Source: Bog-473 sp963764305
Lineage (GTDB): Bacteria > Actinomycetota > Acidimicrobiia > Acidimicrobiales > RAAP-2
Reading direction: 5' to 3'
Length of the DNA: 64,000 nucleotides
NCBI GenBank assembly: GCA_963764305.1
Contig: CAVXSD010000005.1
Coordinates: forward strand, 503,201-567,200
Shown: positions 43,085 to 51,389 of the stretch, piece by piece
Position numbering within the stretch: the stretch's first letter is position 1
How the letters are laid out: each line of letters starts with the position of its first letter
Position numbers and translations under genes: made by a program
Notes under the pieces: model-generated
What the model was told of the DNA's origin: nothing
Database searches by the model: none
The model's input: only the letters and a program-made list of their open reading frames with translations

Positions 43085-43706
43085 GGGCCGTCAGGCGCGC
43101 CTTCACGTCGGGCCACTCCGCTGCCACGATGGAGAAGCGGGCCGACGTGCGCACGGTGTCGTCGGACCCCGGCCGGTCCGCCCGCATGATGCCGTCGAGC
43201 TGTCCACCGATCCGCTCGATAGCGGCCCACGACCGCTTGTTACGCACGTCGGTCTGGAGCGCCACGCGGTGGACCTCCCAGACCTCGAAGGCGTGGGTCA
43301 GCATCAGCAGCTTGGCCTCGGTGTTCACGTGGGTCCGCTGGGCCGGCCCGGCCAGCCAGGTGAATCCGATGTCCACCACGTCGGGCAGGCCGTGGCGCTG
43401 GTGGCTCGCGCCGGGCGGCCACTGCCAGTCCGCGATCTCGCAGAAGCGGGTGGCGCCGACCACCAGGTCCGTCCCCGCGGGGCCCGCGCCCCGGCGGACC
43501 GTGGCGAAGGGGACGTGCGCGCCCGACGCCAACTTGGCGAGCGCGTCGTGCACGTAGTCGGTCGTCTGCCCCAGGCCGTCGGGGGTGTAGGTCCACTGGA
43601 AGTTGCTGCGATCGAGCGCGGCCGCCGCCACCAGAGCGGGGATGTGGTCCTCGCTCAGCGGCTCCAGCCGGACCCGCGGCCCCTCCAGGGTGAAGGGCTC
43701 ACGCAT
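43074..43706 (-). CDS. GNAT-family N-acetyltransferase
   Basis: 210 aa. PFTLEGPRVRLEPLSEDHIPALVAA opens a RimJ-like acetyltransferase; VVGATRFCEIADWQW, VDIGFTWLAGPAQRTHVNTEAKLLML and NKRSWAAIERIGGQLDGI follow the core. The acetyl-CoA loop is modified (AGPAQRTHVNTEAK instead of R-G-x-G-x-A), as is common for this subgroup. ATG 43706 overlaps the end of the MFS gene, so it is the second gene of that operon, possibly modifying a drug that the MFS protein exports (inference). Confidence 0.85.
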   Translation of the reverse strand: MREPFTLEGPRVRLEPLSEDHIPALVAAAALDRSNFQWTYTPDGLGQTTDYVHDALAKLASGAHVPFATVRRGAGPAGTDLVVGATRFCEIADWQWPPGASHQRHGLPDVVDIGFTWLAGPAQRTHVNTEAKLLMLTHAFEVWEVHRVALQTDVRNKRSWAAIERIGGQLDGIMRADRPGSDDTVRTSARFSIVAAEWPDVKARLTARLA

Positions 43707-45321
43707 GGGCGGCGGGGACGCTGGCACCGGCCGGCGCTCCCGCCTCCGAAGCGGCCCCGGCGCCGGCAGCCCGCGATCCGGCGGGCGGCCCGGTGGGGAT
43801 GATGAAGTCGCGCTGACGCACGAGCGCGAACGCGCAGACGGCGCCGACCAGCGCCACGATCGCCGCGAGCTCCATGAGGTGGTTCATCGTCGTGGAGAAG
43901 CCCGCGTGGTACGCCTGCAGCAACGCGTTCCGGGCGGCCGGGACCGGGATGGACGATGCCCGCTGGCGCACCTCGCCGGCCGCCATGGCCGCCTGCAGCC
44001 TCGCCCCGCCCTGGTGCAGCACCTGGTGGCCGGTTGCCGTCTTGTTCAACGCGGCCGTCGTGTGCGCAAGAATCTGGCTCTGGAAGATGGCCCCCAGCAC
44101 GGCGATGCCGGTGGCGATGCCGACCTGGCGGAACGTGTTGTTGGCACCCGAGGCCATGCCGCTGCGCTGCGGTTGCACAACCGAGATGGCGCCGGAGGCG
44201 AGGACCGGGTTGACCGCGCCTATCCCAATGCCGCAGACGATGAACCCGGGCAGCAGGACCGTCCAGGTGGAATTCGGGTGGGTGTTCGACATCAGCAGGA
44301 GCCCGCCCGCCACGAACAGCATGCCGATGCCGAGCAGGAAACGGGATTGCACCCGCACGGTCAGGCGACCGGCGAAGAAGGCCACGAAGAAGGTCACGAG
44401 GGTCAGGGGCAGGAAGCGGACGCCGGCGGCGAACGGGCCGTAGCCGAGGTTGTCCTGGATGTAGAGGGTGAGGTACAGGAACATGGCGAAGATGGAGGCG
44501 GCCAATGTGAAGGCCACCACTGAGATGCCCACGAAGGCCGGGATCTTGAACAGCCCGAGGTCGAGCATCGGGTCGCCCGTTCGCTGTTCGTTGACGAAGA
44601 ACGCCACCATGAGCACGACCGCCGCCAGTAGCAGGGCCACGATGGTGGCGCTGCCCCAACCGAGATCGTTGCCGCGCACGAGCGCGAACACGAGGCAAAA
44701 GAGGCTGACGGAGAACGTGAAGAAGCCGACCCAGTCGATGCGGCGCTGCCGCGGGTCCTTCGACTCGGCGATCCGCGCGAACGTGATGAGGACGGCGAGG
44801 ACACCGATCGGCACGTTGACGAAGAAGATCCAGCGCCAGCCGATGCCACTCGTGATCGCTCCGCCGATGAGCGGCCCGATGGCGACCGCGCCGCCGATGA
44901 CCGCGCCGTAGATGCCGAAGGCGGTGCCGCGGTCCCGCCCGACGAACGCACTGGCGATGAGCGCAAGCGACGTTGCGAACATGATGGCGCCCCCGACACC
45001 CTGGACGGCCCGGGCGAGGTTCAACATCAAGGGATCGGTCGAGAGCCCGCACACGAGGGAGGACACTGAGAAGATGACCAGCCCCGCGGCGAAGACGTCG
45101 CGGCGGCCGTAGATGTCGCCCACCACGCCGGCGGTCAGGAGGAAGGCGGCCAGGGTGAGCGAGTAGGCGTCCACCACCCACTGCAGATCCGAGAAGCTCG
45201 CGTGGAGGGACTGCTGGATGTCGGGCAGCGCCACGTTCACGACGGTGATGTCGAGAAGGAGCATGAACGTCGCAGTGCAGACGGCGATGAGGGTCCACCA
45301 TTTGCGGTCGAGAGCGGGCAT
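43699..45321 (-). CDS. MFS drug transporter, DHA2 (14-TM) family
   Basis: 540 aa integral membrane protein. Motif D1-like LDITVVNVALPDIQ in TM1, WVVDAYSLTLAAFLLTAGVVGDIYGRRDVF in TM2-3, and motif C-like GPLIGGAITSGIGWRWIFFVNVPIG in TM5 mark the EmrB/QacA (DHA2) group, proton-driven exporters of lipophilic drugs. An Ala/Gly-rich cytoplasmic tail ends the protein. ATG 45321 is 6 nt after TACACT (leaderless). It is divergent from the ABC-F gene, and both are candidates for antibiotic tolerance. Confidence 0.92.
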   Translation of the reverse strand: MPALDRKWWTLIAVCTATFMLLLDITVVNVALPDIQQSLHASFSDLQWVVDAYSLTLAAFLLTAGVVGDIYGRRDVFAAGLVIFSVSSLVCGLSTDPLMLNLARAVQGVGGAIMFATSLALIASAFVGRDRGTAFGIYGAVIGGAVAIGPLIGGAITSGIGWRWIFFVNVPIGVLAVLITFARIAESKDPRQRRIDWVGFFTFSVSLFCLVFALVRGNDLGWGSATIVALLLAAVVLMVAFFVNEQRTGDPMLDLGLFKIPAFVGISVVAFTLAASIFAMFLYLTLYIQDNLGYGPFAAGVRFLPLTLVTFFVAFFAGRLTVRVQSRFLLGIGMLFVAGGLLLMSNTHPNSTWTVLLPGFIVCGIGIGAVNPVLASGAISVVQPQRSGMASGANNTFRQVGIATGIAVLGAIFQSQILAHTTAALNKTATGHQVLHQGGARLQAAMAAGEVRQRASSIPVPAARNALLQAYHAGFSTTMNHLMELAAIVALVGAVCAFALVRQRDFIIPTGPPAGSRAAGAGAASEAGAPAGASVPAAHA

Positions 45322-45327
45322 CCGCGG

Positions 45328-45360
45328 AGTGTATCGACCTGGTGTTCTGCCTCGTACAAT
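45328..45360. promoter_or_regulatory. Compact divergent promoters of MFS and ABC-F genes
   Basis: TACACT (minus strand, 45333-45328) ends 6 nt before the MFS ATG, and TACAAT (plus strand, 45355-45360) ends 5 nt before the ABC-F GTG. The whole intergenic gap is 44 nt, so both mRNAs should be leaderless and the promoters overlap in their -35 regions. Confidence 0.6.
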
Positions 45361-45365
45361 GAGGT

Positions 45366-46964
45366 GTGATCGTCGGATCAGCCCTCACCATCGAAATCGG
45401 TGACCGGACCCTGCTCGCGGACGCCTCGTTCGTGGTCGGCGCCGGCGAGAAAGTGGGCCTGGTCGGGCGCAACGGCACCGGGAAGTCGTCGTTCATATCG
45501 GTGCTGGTGGGGGAGACCTCGCCCCAGCTGCGCCACCGGGGCAACGTCCGGCTCTTGGGCTCGTTCGGGTACCTGCCCCAGGCACCGGTGCCGGGCGGCC
45601 TCGGGCTCGAGCCCACCGGGTTCTCCCACATCCTCTCGGCCCGTGGCCTCGACGTCCTCGACGACGCGCTGGGCAGCGCCCGTGCCGCCATGGCCGATGA
45701 CCCCTCCGAGGAGAACATCGAGCTCTTCACCGACCTCCAGGAGCAGTTCCAGTCCAACGGCGGCTACGAGGCCGAGTCGGTCATGGCCCGCCTGGCGGAC
45801 GGGCTCGGCCTGCGGCAGGAGTTGCTGCTCGAGGGCATCGACGACCTCTCCGGCGGGCAGCGCCGCCGGGTCGACCTCATGCGGGTGCTCTTCCAGGAGC
45901 CCGATCTGATGATCCTCGACGAGCCCACGAACCACCTCGACCGCTCCGCCAAGCGGTGGCTGCTCGATGAGCTGGCGCGCTTCTCCGGCGCGCTCCTCGT
46001 CGTGAGCCACGACCTCCGCCTCCTCGACCAGTCGATCAGCAAGGTGCTGCATATCTCCAACCAGCGGCTGACCGAGTGGAAGGGCAACTACTCGAAGTTC
46101 GAGGCGCTCCATGAGGCGGACCAGTCCCAGCGCGAGCGCGCGTCCGAGCTCGAGACGCGCGAGATCAAGCGCCTCTCGTCGCTGGCCGACTCCATGCGGT
46201 CCAGCTCCGAGAAGCGGGCGCGCAAGGCCAAGTCGCTCGACCGGAAGGTCGAGCGGATGGAGGCGGGGCGCACCCAGGTCGACAAGCGCGATCGGGCCAG
46301 CAAGTTCTCGCTCCCGGTCCCGCCCCGCTCCGGTGCCACCCCGCTCGAGGTGGCCAAGCTGGGCATCCGCTACGGCAGCAACGAGGTGGTGTCAGATGTG
46401 ACCTTCCACGCCGGTCGGGGTGACCACATTGTGATCATCGGCCGTAACGGTGCCGGCAAGTCTTCACTGCTGCGTTGCCTGGCGGGCGTCCAGGAGCCCA
46501 CCAACGGCGTCATCGAGCTGGGAGCCAACGTCGAGCTGGGCTACTTCGCGCAGGAGCACGAGCAGATCGACCCCGACCGCCGCGCGCTCGACAACGTGAG
46601 CGACGCAGTGCTCAAGGCGGAGCGGGACCGGCGCGCCCTGCTGGGGTCGTTCGGTTTGCCGTCCAAGGCGGCGGACCAGTTGCCGGGCACCCTGTCCGGA
46701 GGTGAGCGGGCCAAGCTCGGCCTGGCCATGTTGTCGGCGGGGGAGGCCAACCTGTTGTTGCTCGACGAGCCCACCAACAATCTCGACCCCTCGTCCATCG
46801 CCGCGGTGGGCGCCATGCTCGGCGCCTGGCCGGGCACCATCGTGGCCGTCAGCCACGAGCGCGGCTTCGTCGAGGCCCTGCGCCCGACCTATTGCCTGCG
46901 GCTCCCCGAGGAGCGCTTCACCCACTGGCGCGAGGAGTACCTCGACGACGTGGAGATGCGTTAG
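45366..46964 (+). CDS. ABC-F family ATPase (ribosome-associated)
   Basis: 532 aa with two ABC domains and no membrane segment. First: Walker A GRNGTGKSS, signature LSGGQRRRVDL, Walker B LMILDEPTNHLD. Second: GRNGAGKSS, LSGGERAKLGL, LLLLDEPTNNLD. The linker at about 250-320 is a charged helical hairpin (the P-site tRNA interaction motif). ABC-F proteins act on stalled or antibiotic-bound ribosomes. GTG 45366 is 5 nt after a TACAAT box. Both Walker B motifs end in E-P-T, with catalytic Glu present. Confidence 0.93.
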   Translation: MIVGSALTIEIGDRTLLADASFVVGAGEKVGLVGRNGTGKSSFISVLVGETSPQLRHRGNVRLLGSFGYLPQAPVPGGLGLEPTGFSHILSARGLDVLDDALGSARAAMADDPSEENIELFTDLQEQFQSNGGYEAESVMARLADGLGLRQELLLEGIDDLSGGQRRRVDLMRVLFQEPDLMILDEPTNHLDRSAKRWLLDELARFSGALLVVSHDLRLLDQSISKVLHISNQRLTEWKGNYSKFEALHEADQSQRERASELETREIKRLSSLADSMRSSSEKRARKAKSLDRKVERMEAGRTQVDKRDRASKFSLPVPPRSGATPLEVAKLGIRYGSNEVVSDVTFHAGRGDHIVIIGRNGAGKSSLLRCLAGVQEPTNGVIELGANVELGYFAQEHEQIDPDRRALDNVSDAVLKAERDRRALLGSFGLPSKAADQLPGTLSGGERAKLGLAMLSAGEANLLLLDEPTNNLDPSSIAAVGAMLGAWPGTIVAVSHERGFVEALRPTYCLRLPEERFTHWREEYLDDVEMR

Positions 46965-46967
46965 GCC

Positions 46968-48608
46968 CTACTTCATCCAGATCTGCGTCGGCCAGAGCAC
47001 GCCCTCGTCGAAGGCGACGGCCTTCGAGTGCTGCAGCGTGGTCGGATTGGCGAAGTTCTGCACCTTCGGGTTGGCCACGACGGCCCAGGTGTCACGGCCG
47101 AACCACACGTAGGGGATGTCCTCGGCCAGATATTGGTTGATCTGCTGGTAGGCCTTGATCCGGTCCGCCTTGTTGTTCGTGGTCCGTCCGGCCAGGAGTG
47201 CCGTCTGAATCCGGGGGTCGCTGTTGCGGGCCATGTTCAGGGCCAGTGGCGGCGCCGTGGTCTGGGTGCTCCACCACACGTAGTTGAGGTCGGGGTCGAC
47301 GGCGCCGAACTGGCGCCACAGCGTGGACTGGTAGGTGCCGCCCAGCGCGTCGTTGATGAGCGCGGCCTGGGCGAGGATGTTGATGTTGACTTTCATGCCC
47401 GCCGTCTGGAAGGCCTGCTGCACGAACTGGGCGCCCCGAAGGACGTCCGCGTTACTGGTGGAGTTGAGGGTGAAGGAGACCGGCTTGCCCGTCTGCTGCT
47501 GCACCTGCTTGACCAGCTTGGCGGCCTGGGTCGGGTTGTACTTGGGATAGGTGGTCTTGGTGTAGTACTCGCTGCCGGGAATGAAGAGACCGCCCATCGG
47601 GGCGTCGATGCCCTTGTTGATGACCTTGGAGAACTGGACCTGGTTGATGCACATGGCCATGGCCGTTCGCAGCGTCTTGTTGTTGAACGGGGCGGTGGAG
47701 GTGTTGAGCATGATGCACTGCACCGTCGGCTGCCCCACCACCTGGCCGCTGTTGTCGTAGTAGGACCAACTCTTGTTGCCGCGGAACTGCAGCAGGCTGC
47801 TGGGGGAGTTGGTGTGCATGATGTCGACCTCGCCCGTCTGGAGCGCATTGGCGCGGGCGTTGGGGTCGATGATCGGCTTGAAGGTGATGGAGTTGAGGTA
47901 GGGATAGCCCTTGCGCCAGTAGTGCGGATTCCTGGTGGCGGTCATGTGGCTGTTGGGGACCCAGTCCGAGAAGAGGAAGGGACCGGTGCCGATCGGGTGT
48001 GACGTCCCGTTGGGGTTGTTGAGCATCGACGGTGCGGCGACGTACCCGGTCTGCGCCTGGGCCAGGTAGTAGGGGAACGGCGCCCACGAGGTCTTCATGG
48101 CGATGGTGACCGCCAGCGGTCCCGTCACCGAGGCCGAGCTGATCTGGTCGGCGAAGGCCGGCCCGGTCAGGATGGACGTCGCCTGCTTCTCGATGTTGAG
48201 GTGCAGGGCGTTGGCGTCGAGAGGCGTGCCGTCGTGGAACACGATGCCCGGTCGCAGGTTGACGGTGAACGATGTGAAGTCCTCGTTCGAGGTGATCGAC
48301 TCGGCGAGGTATGGCTCGACCCCGCCCGAAGCATTCACGACGGCGATGGGGTCCATGACGCTGCGGCCGTAGAGGAACCCGCCCTCGTCCCAGCGCGCCG
48401 TGGAGGGATCGAAGCCGCTCTCCTCGGTGTCGATGCCGAATGTGAGCGATCCACCCTTCACCGGCTTCGCAGTCGAGATCCCGTTCCTCCCGGGACCGTT
48501 GGTCTGTGCGGCACCGGCCTCACCCTCGAGCCCGCCCAGCATGGCGGCTCCGGCCCCCAGAGCGAGCCCACCGGCCATGAACGACCGACGATCAAAAGAC
48601 TGCGTCAT
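46968..48608 (-). CDS. ABC transporter solute-binding protein, peptide/nickel type, Tat-exported
   Basis: 546 aa. The N-terminus DRRSFMAGGLALGAGAAMLGG is a twin-arginine-like signal. The mature SBP_bac_5 domain shows YLAESITSNEDFTSFTVNLRPGIVFHDGTP, IGTGPFLFSDWVPNSHM and NPHYWRKG. Such proteins bind oligopeptides or similar ligands outside the cell. ATG 48608 is preferred over 48629 because it places the RR motif at residues 6-7. No permease or ATPase of the matching transporter lies next to it, so it is an orphan. It converges with the ABC-F gene with a 3-nt gap. Confidence 0.9.
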   Translation of the reverse strand: MTQSFDRRSFMAGGLALGAGAAMLGGLEGEAGAAQTNGPGRNGISTAKPVKGGSLTFGIDTEESGFDPSTARWDEGGFLYGRSVMDPIAVVNASGGVEPYLAESITSNEDFTSFTVNLRPGIVFHDGTPLDANALHLNIEKQATSILTGPAFADQISSASVTGPLAVTIAMKTSWAPFPYYLAQAQTGYVAAPSMLNNPNGTSHPIGTGPFLFSDWVPNSHMTATRNPHYWRKGYPYLNSITFKPIIDPNARANALQTGEVDIMHTNSPSSLLQFRGNKSWSYYDNSGQVVGQPTVQCIMLNTSTAPFNNKTLRTAMAMCINQVQFSKVINKGIDAPMGGLFIPGSEYYTKTTYPKYNPTQAAKLVKQVQQQTGKPVSFTLNSTSNADVLRGAQFVQQAFQTAGMKVNINILAQAALINDALGGTYQSTLWRQFGAVDPDLNYVWWSTQTTAPPLALNMARNSDPRIQTALLAGRTTNNKADRIKAYQQINQYLAEDIPYVWFGRDTWAVVANPKVQNFANPTTLQHSKAVAFDEGVLWPTQIWMK

Positions 48609-48766
48609 CGCGAACCCCCAAGCTCTCAATCCCCACGGTTACGGCTGTATCGCCCGGCGACGTTACAACTTCGTGACCGTTCGGGGGTGGCGGGCAATTG
48701 GGGGTCGCCGACGGAGTATGACAACCTGGGCCGGAGGAGCCCCATGACCACGAGAGGGAGACAGGA

Positions 48767-49249
48767 ATGACGATCGCAGTCGGTGACCGGGTGCCCGACG
48801 TGAAGGTGTTCACCTTCAGTGACAAGGGGCCCGAGGCGACCACCTCGGCGGAGGTGCTGGGGAAGGGTCGGGTCGTCTTCTTCGGGGTCCCGGGGGCCTT
48901 CACGCCGACCTGCTCGGACCACCACCTCCCGGGGTTCGTGCTGCGGGCCGGCGAGCTCCGGTCCAAGGGTGTCGACAAGGTCGTGTGCGTCTCGGTCAAC
49001 GACCCCTTCGTCATGGGTGCGTGGGGAAAGGACCAGAACGTGGGCGACGCGATCGTGCTGCTGGCCGACGGCAACGGCGAACTGGCCGAGGCGATGGGGC
49101 TCACCATGGACGGCAGCGGCTTCGGTCTCGGGAGGCGCGTGCAGCGGTTCGCCGCCATCCTCGACGACGGTGTCGTGAGCTGGCTGGCGGTCGAACCCGG
49201 CCCCGGACTGCACGTCAGCTCGGTCGAAGAGGTCCTCGCCGCGCTTTGA
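48767..49249 (+). CDS. Peroxiredoxin, Prx5/AhpE-like (thiol-specific)
   Basis: 160 aa. The active site FFGVPGAFTPTCSDHHLPGF contains the peroxidatic Cys near residue 49 (P-x-x-x-T-x-x-C). GLGRRVQRFAAILDDGVVSWLAVE matches the Prx5 C-terminal pattern. It reduces H2O2 or organic peroxides in the cytosol, with reductant supplied by a thioredoxin or mycoredoxin. ATG 48767 follows a GGGAGACAGGA ribosome-binding site. Divergent from the solute-binding gene. Confidence 0.92.
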   Translation: MTIAVGDRVPDVKVFTFSDKGPEATTSAEVLGKGRVVFFGVPGAFTPTCSDHHLPGFVLRAGELRSKGVDKVVCVSVNDPFVMGAWGKDQNVGDAIVLLADGNGELAEAMGLTMDGSGFGLGRRVQRFAAILDDGVVSWLAVEPGPGLHVSSVEEVLAAL

Positions 49250-49760
49250 CGCGCACGTGCCCGCGTCCACGCCGGATGCCGCGCCCGCCGCGCCACAGAA
49301 GGTTGCCGATGCCGCACGGCGCAGTCCCCAACGGCCATCGCACTCCGCCCTCGGTTGCTTCACGGTGGCCGGTGCGCAGCCGTGCTGCGTAATTGTCGTC
49401 GAGGTAATTGTCGTCGAGGTAATTGACGTAATTGTCGTCGAGGTAATTGTCGTCGAGGTAATTGTCGTCGAGTGGTCGGAATGGCTCCGGGTGAGGCGCG
49501 CTCGTTCCGCCACGACTGCATGGCGGGAACACAGGGGAAATCCCACTGCGCTGGCTGGTGGAACGCGTCGGCACGGCCGACGCACGGGCATGTTCCTTGC
49601 CACTCCGATGGCAGTGGTCATGGCTCCGATGGCTCCTGTGGTCGCGGTACCTGGCACGGGCACGCACGCCAGCGCCACTCCGAAGCAGTCGGCGCCCGAG
49701 CCGACCTGCGCGGCATCCCCCGTCGCCCCGCCCCCTCCGGGGGGTCCGCCCTTACGCCGC
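49250..49760. other. Gene-poor stretch containing a tandem repeat
   Basis: About 510 bases between the peroxiredoxin gene and the ArsR promoter. Three overlapping long frames cross it but none has a convincing domain or ribosome-binding site. A plus-strand frame ending at 49787 has an MFLATPMAVVMAPMAPVVAV segment resembling a signal peptide, which may be chance. The notable content is the 15-bp repeat at 49389-49472. Confidence 0.45.
49389..49472. repeat. 15-bp tandem repeat array (5 full units, 1 shortened)
   Basis: GTAATTGTCGTCGAG repeats at 49389, 49404, 49428, 49443 and 49458, with a 9-bp shortened unit GTAATTGAC at 49419-49427. Units are identical, AT-rich against a GC-rich background, and each contains AATT. 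On the minus strand the array would read LDDNY repeatedly in an open frame. Perfect identity suggests recent expansion and possible length variation between strains. Confidence 0.85.
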
Positions 49761-49802
49761 TTGACATGCAACCGTCTGGCTGCTTAAGTAGTTAATGCAG
49801 CC
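49761..49802 (+). promoter_or_regulatory. Promoter and palindromic operator of the ArsR-SRPBCC gene
   Basis: -35 TTGACA (49761-49766) and -10 TTAAGT (49784-49789) are 17 nt apart. GGCTGC (49778-49783) and GCAGCC (49797-49802) are a perfect inverted repeat, with inner TTAA repeats at 49784-49787 and 49792-49795, covering the -10. This fits autorepression by the ArsR-type protein encoded 38 nt downstream. Confidence 0.65.
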
Positions 49803-49840
49803 AAATGGGTGCATGAATCACCAATCCAGCGGACGACACG

Positions 49841-50677
49841 ATGCGAGATATGGATGCGGTCTTCCGGGCCCTGAGCGACCCCGCTCGGCGCCGGCTTCTC
49901 GACAGGCTCAACGAACGCAACGGGCTCACCCTCACCGAACTCTGCGCGGACATGGGCATGACCCGACAGTCGGTCTCCAAGCACCTCGACGTCTTGGAGG
50001 AGGCCGGTGTGGTCACCACCCTCCGGCGGGGGCGGGAGAAGCTGCATTTCCTGAATGCCGCGCCCATCAACGACATCGCAGACCGCTGGATCCACCACTA
50101 CGACCGGGCACGGGCCGAGGCCCTCTCGGATCTCAAGACGGCACTGGAGGCCACCCCCATGGATCAGAAGAGCAACCAGACGACCTTCGTCTACACGACT
50201 TACATCAATGCGACGCCCGAGCAGGTCTGGCAGGGGCTCACCGAGCCCGCCTTCACCGAGCGCTACTGGCGGCACCCGGTGACAGGCGGGGTCTCGTACC
50301 GCACGGACTGGCAGAAGGGCTCCCCGTACGACATTGCCTACGACCAGGTCGGGCTCGTGGTCACTGACCCCGAGCAGATCATCCTCGAGTCCGACCCCCA
50401 TCGGCGGCTCGCCTACACCTGGCATACGTTCACCCCGGAATGGGCCACCGCACACGGCTTCGAAGAGGCCACGGTCGCCGACTGGCGGGGCGAGCCCCGT
50501 TCCAAGGTCGCCTTCGACATCGAGGAGGCGGGCGTCGGTGTGGTGAAGCTCACCGTGGTCCACGACGGCTTCGAGCCGGGGAGCAAGGTGCTCGAGGGTG
50601 TCAGCGGCGGCTGGCCGGCCGTCATGGCCAGTCTCAAGACCCTGCTCGAGACGGGGACCGCCCTGCCGAGCCGTTGA
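49841..50677 (+). CDS. ArsR-type HTH fused to SRPBCC/AHSA1 domain
   Basis: 278 aa. Residues about 3-90 are an ArsR winged helix (FRALSDPARRRLLDRL, then TLTELCADMGMTRQSVSKHLDVLEEAGVV). Residues about 118-275 are an SRPBCC/AHSA1-like ligand-binding domain (TYINATPEQVWQGLTEPAFTERYW, TVVHDGFEPGSKVLEGVSGGW). Such fusions are probably ligand-responsive repressors. There are no metal-binding Cys of the arsenic type. ATG 49841 or 49850 could start it. It precedes the PadR-ABC operon on the same strand but is separated by a terminator-like hairpin. Confidence 0.87.
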   Translation: MRDMDAVFRALSDPARRRLLDRLNERNGLTLTELCADMGMTRQSVSKHLDVLEEAGVVTTLRRGREKLHFLNAAPINDIADRWIHHYDRARAEALSDLKTALEATPMDQKSNQTTFVYTTYINATPEQVWQGLTEPAFTERYWRHPVTGGVSYRTDWQKGSPYDIAYDQVGLVVTDPEQIILESDPHRRLAYTWHTFTPEWATAHGFEEATVADWRGEPRSKVAFDIEEAGVGVVKLTVVHDGFEPGSKVLEGVSGGWPAVMASLKTLLETGTALPSR

Positions 50678-50703
50678 GGCAGAGGTCCCGGCTCGTCCGG
50701 GTC

Positions 50704-50740
50704 GGGGGTCGGTCTCCTCGATGAAAAGAGGCCGACCCCC
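50704..50740 (+). terminator. Terminator-like hairpin after the ArsR-SRPBCC gene
   Basis: GGGGGTCGG (50704-50712) and CCGACCCCC (50732-50740) are perfectly complementary and enclose a 19-nt loop. It lies 27 nt after the stop and before the PadR operator, so it should separate the two transcription units. Confidence 0.55.
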
Positions 50741-50764
50741 TTGGCAGGGCGGACGGCCTCGGAC

Positions 50765-50783
50765 TAGAATACTGAGTATTCTA
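50765..50783 (+). promoter_or_regulatory. PadR-type operator, perfect 8-bp inverted repeat
   Basis: TAGAATAC (50765-50772) and GTATTCTA (50776-50783) flank a TGA centre. It stands 17 nt before the PadR start codon, with an AAAGGA ribosome-binding site in between. The AT-rich perfect dyad is typical of PadR autoregulatory sites and may overlap the -10 region. Confidence 0.7.
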
Positions 50784-50800
50784 CTTCGAAAGGACCACCC

Positions 50801-51389
50801 ATGAGCGTCCGTCACGCCCTGTTGGCCCTCCTCAGCGAGGGCCCTAAGTACGGGCTGCAACTGCGCCAGGAATTCGAGGCCCGCACCGGCGAGGTGTGGC
50901 CGCTCAACGTCGGGCAGGTGTACACCACGCTGCAGCGCCTGGAACGGGACGGGCTCGTCGAGTCCGACGACGCCGCCGAGGAGGGACCCCAGAAGGGTTT
51001 CCACATCACGGCCGAGGGTGCGGCCGAATTCGACGGAGTGGCTGCGCACGCCCCCCGATTACTCCTCGCCGCCCCGCGACGAGCTGGTGATCAAGGTGCT
51101 GGTGGCCCTCGGGCTCCCGGGCGTGGACGTGCACGAGGTGGTGCAGGTGCACCGGCGTTACCTCGTCGAGCTGATGCAGCAGTGGACGCGCCTGAAGGAG
51201 GACGAGTCCCGCTTCGATCTCAACTTCGCCCTGGTCGTCGATGCCGAGCTGTTCCGGCTCGATTCGCTGATCAGGTGGTTGGACATGGCCGACGGCCGTC
51301 TCAAGAGGGCGGCGGTGGACACACCCGCGCCGGAAGTGCAGTCGTTCCCCCTCCCCAAGGCCCGGCGCAAGGTGGGAACGAAGCCATGA
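50801..51389 (+). pseudogene. PadR-family transcriptional regulator, frameshifted near 51040
   Basis: The N-terminal PadR winged helix (RHALLALLSEGPKYGLQLRQEFE, VGQVYTTLQRLERDGLVES) is intact up to AEGAAEFDG. From 51040 the similarity continues one base out of phase (WLRTPPDYSSPPRDELVIKVLVAL through the C-terminal helical domain to KARRKVGTKP), ending at 51389. One extra G in GACGGAG explains it. The shifted frame's stop overlaps the ABC start (ATGA), which shows the C-terminal part belongs here. As read, the N-terminal frame has no stop and runs straight into the ABC ATPase, giving a 435-codon fused frame. Confidence 0.82.

Noticed and set aside
49389..49472. CRISPR array
   Set aside because: Units are only 15 bp, directly adjacent and without spacers, and no cas genes are present; it is a simple tandem repeat.
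49215..49667. Minus-strand protein with LDDNY repeats
   Set aside because: Flanking residues are low-complexity, it overlaps the peroxiredoxin gene end, and no ribosome-binding site is seen; the repeat is recorded as DNA instead.
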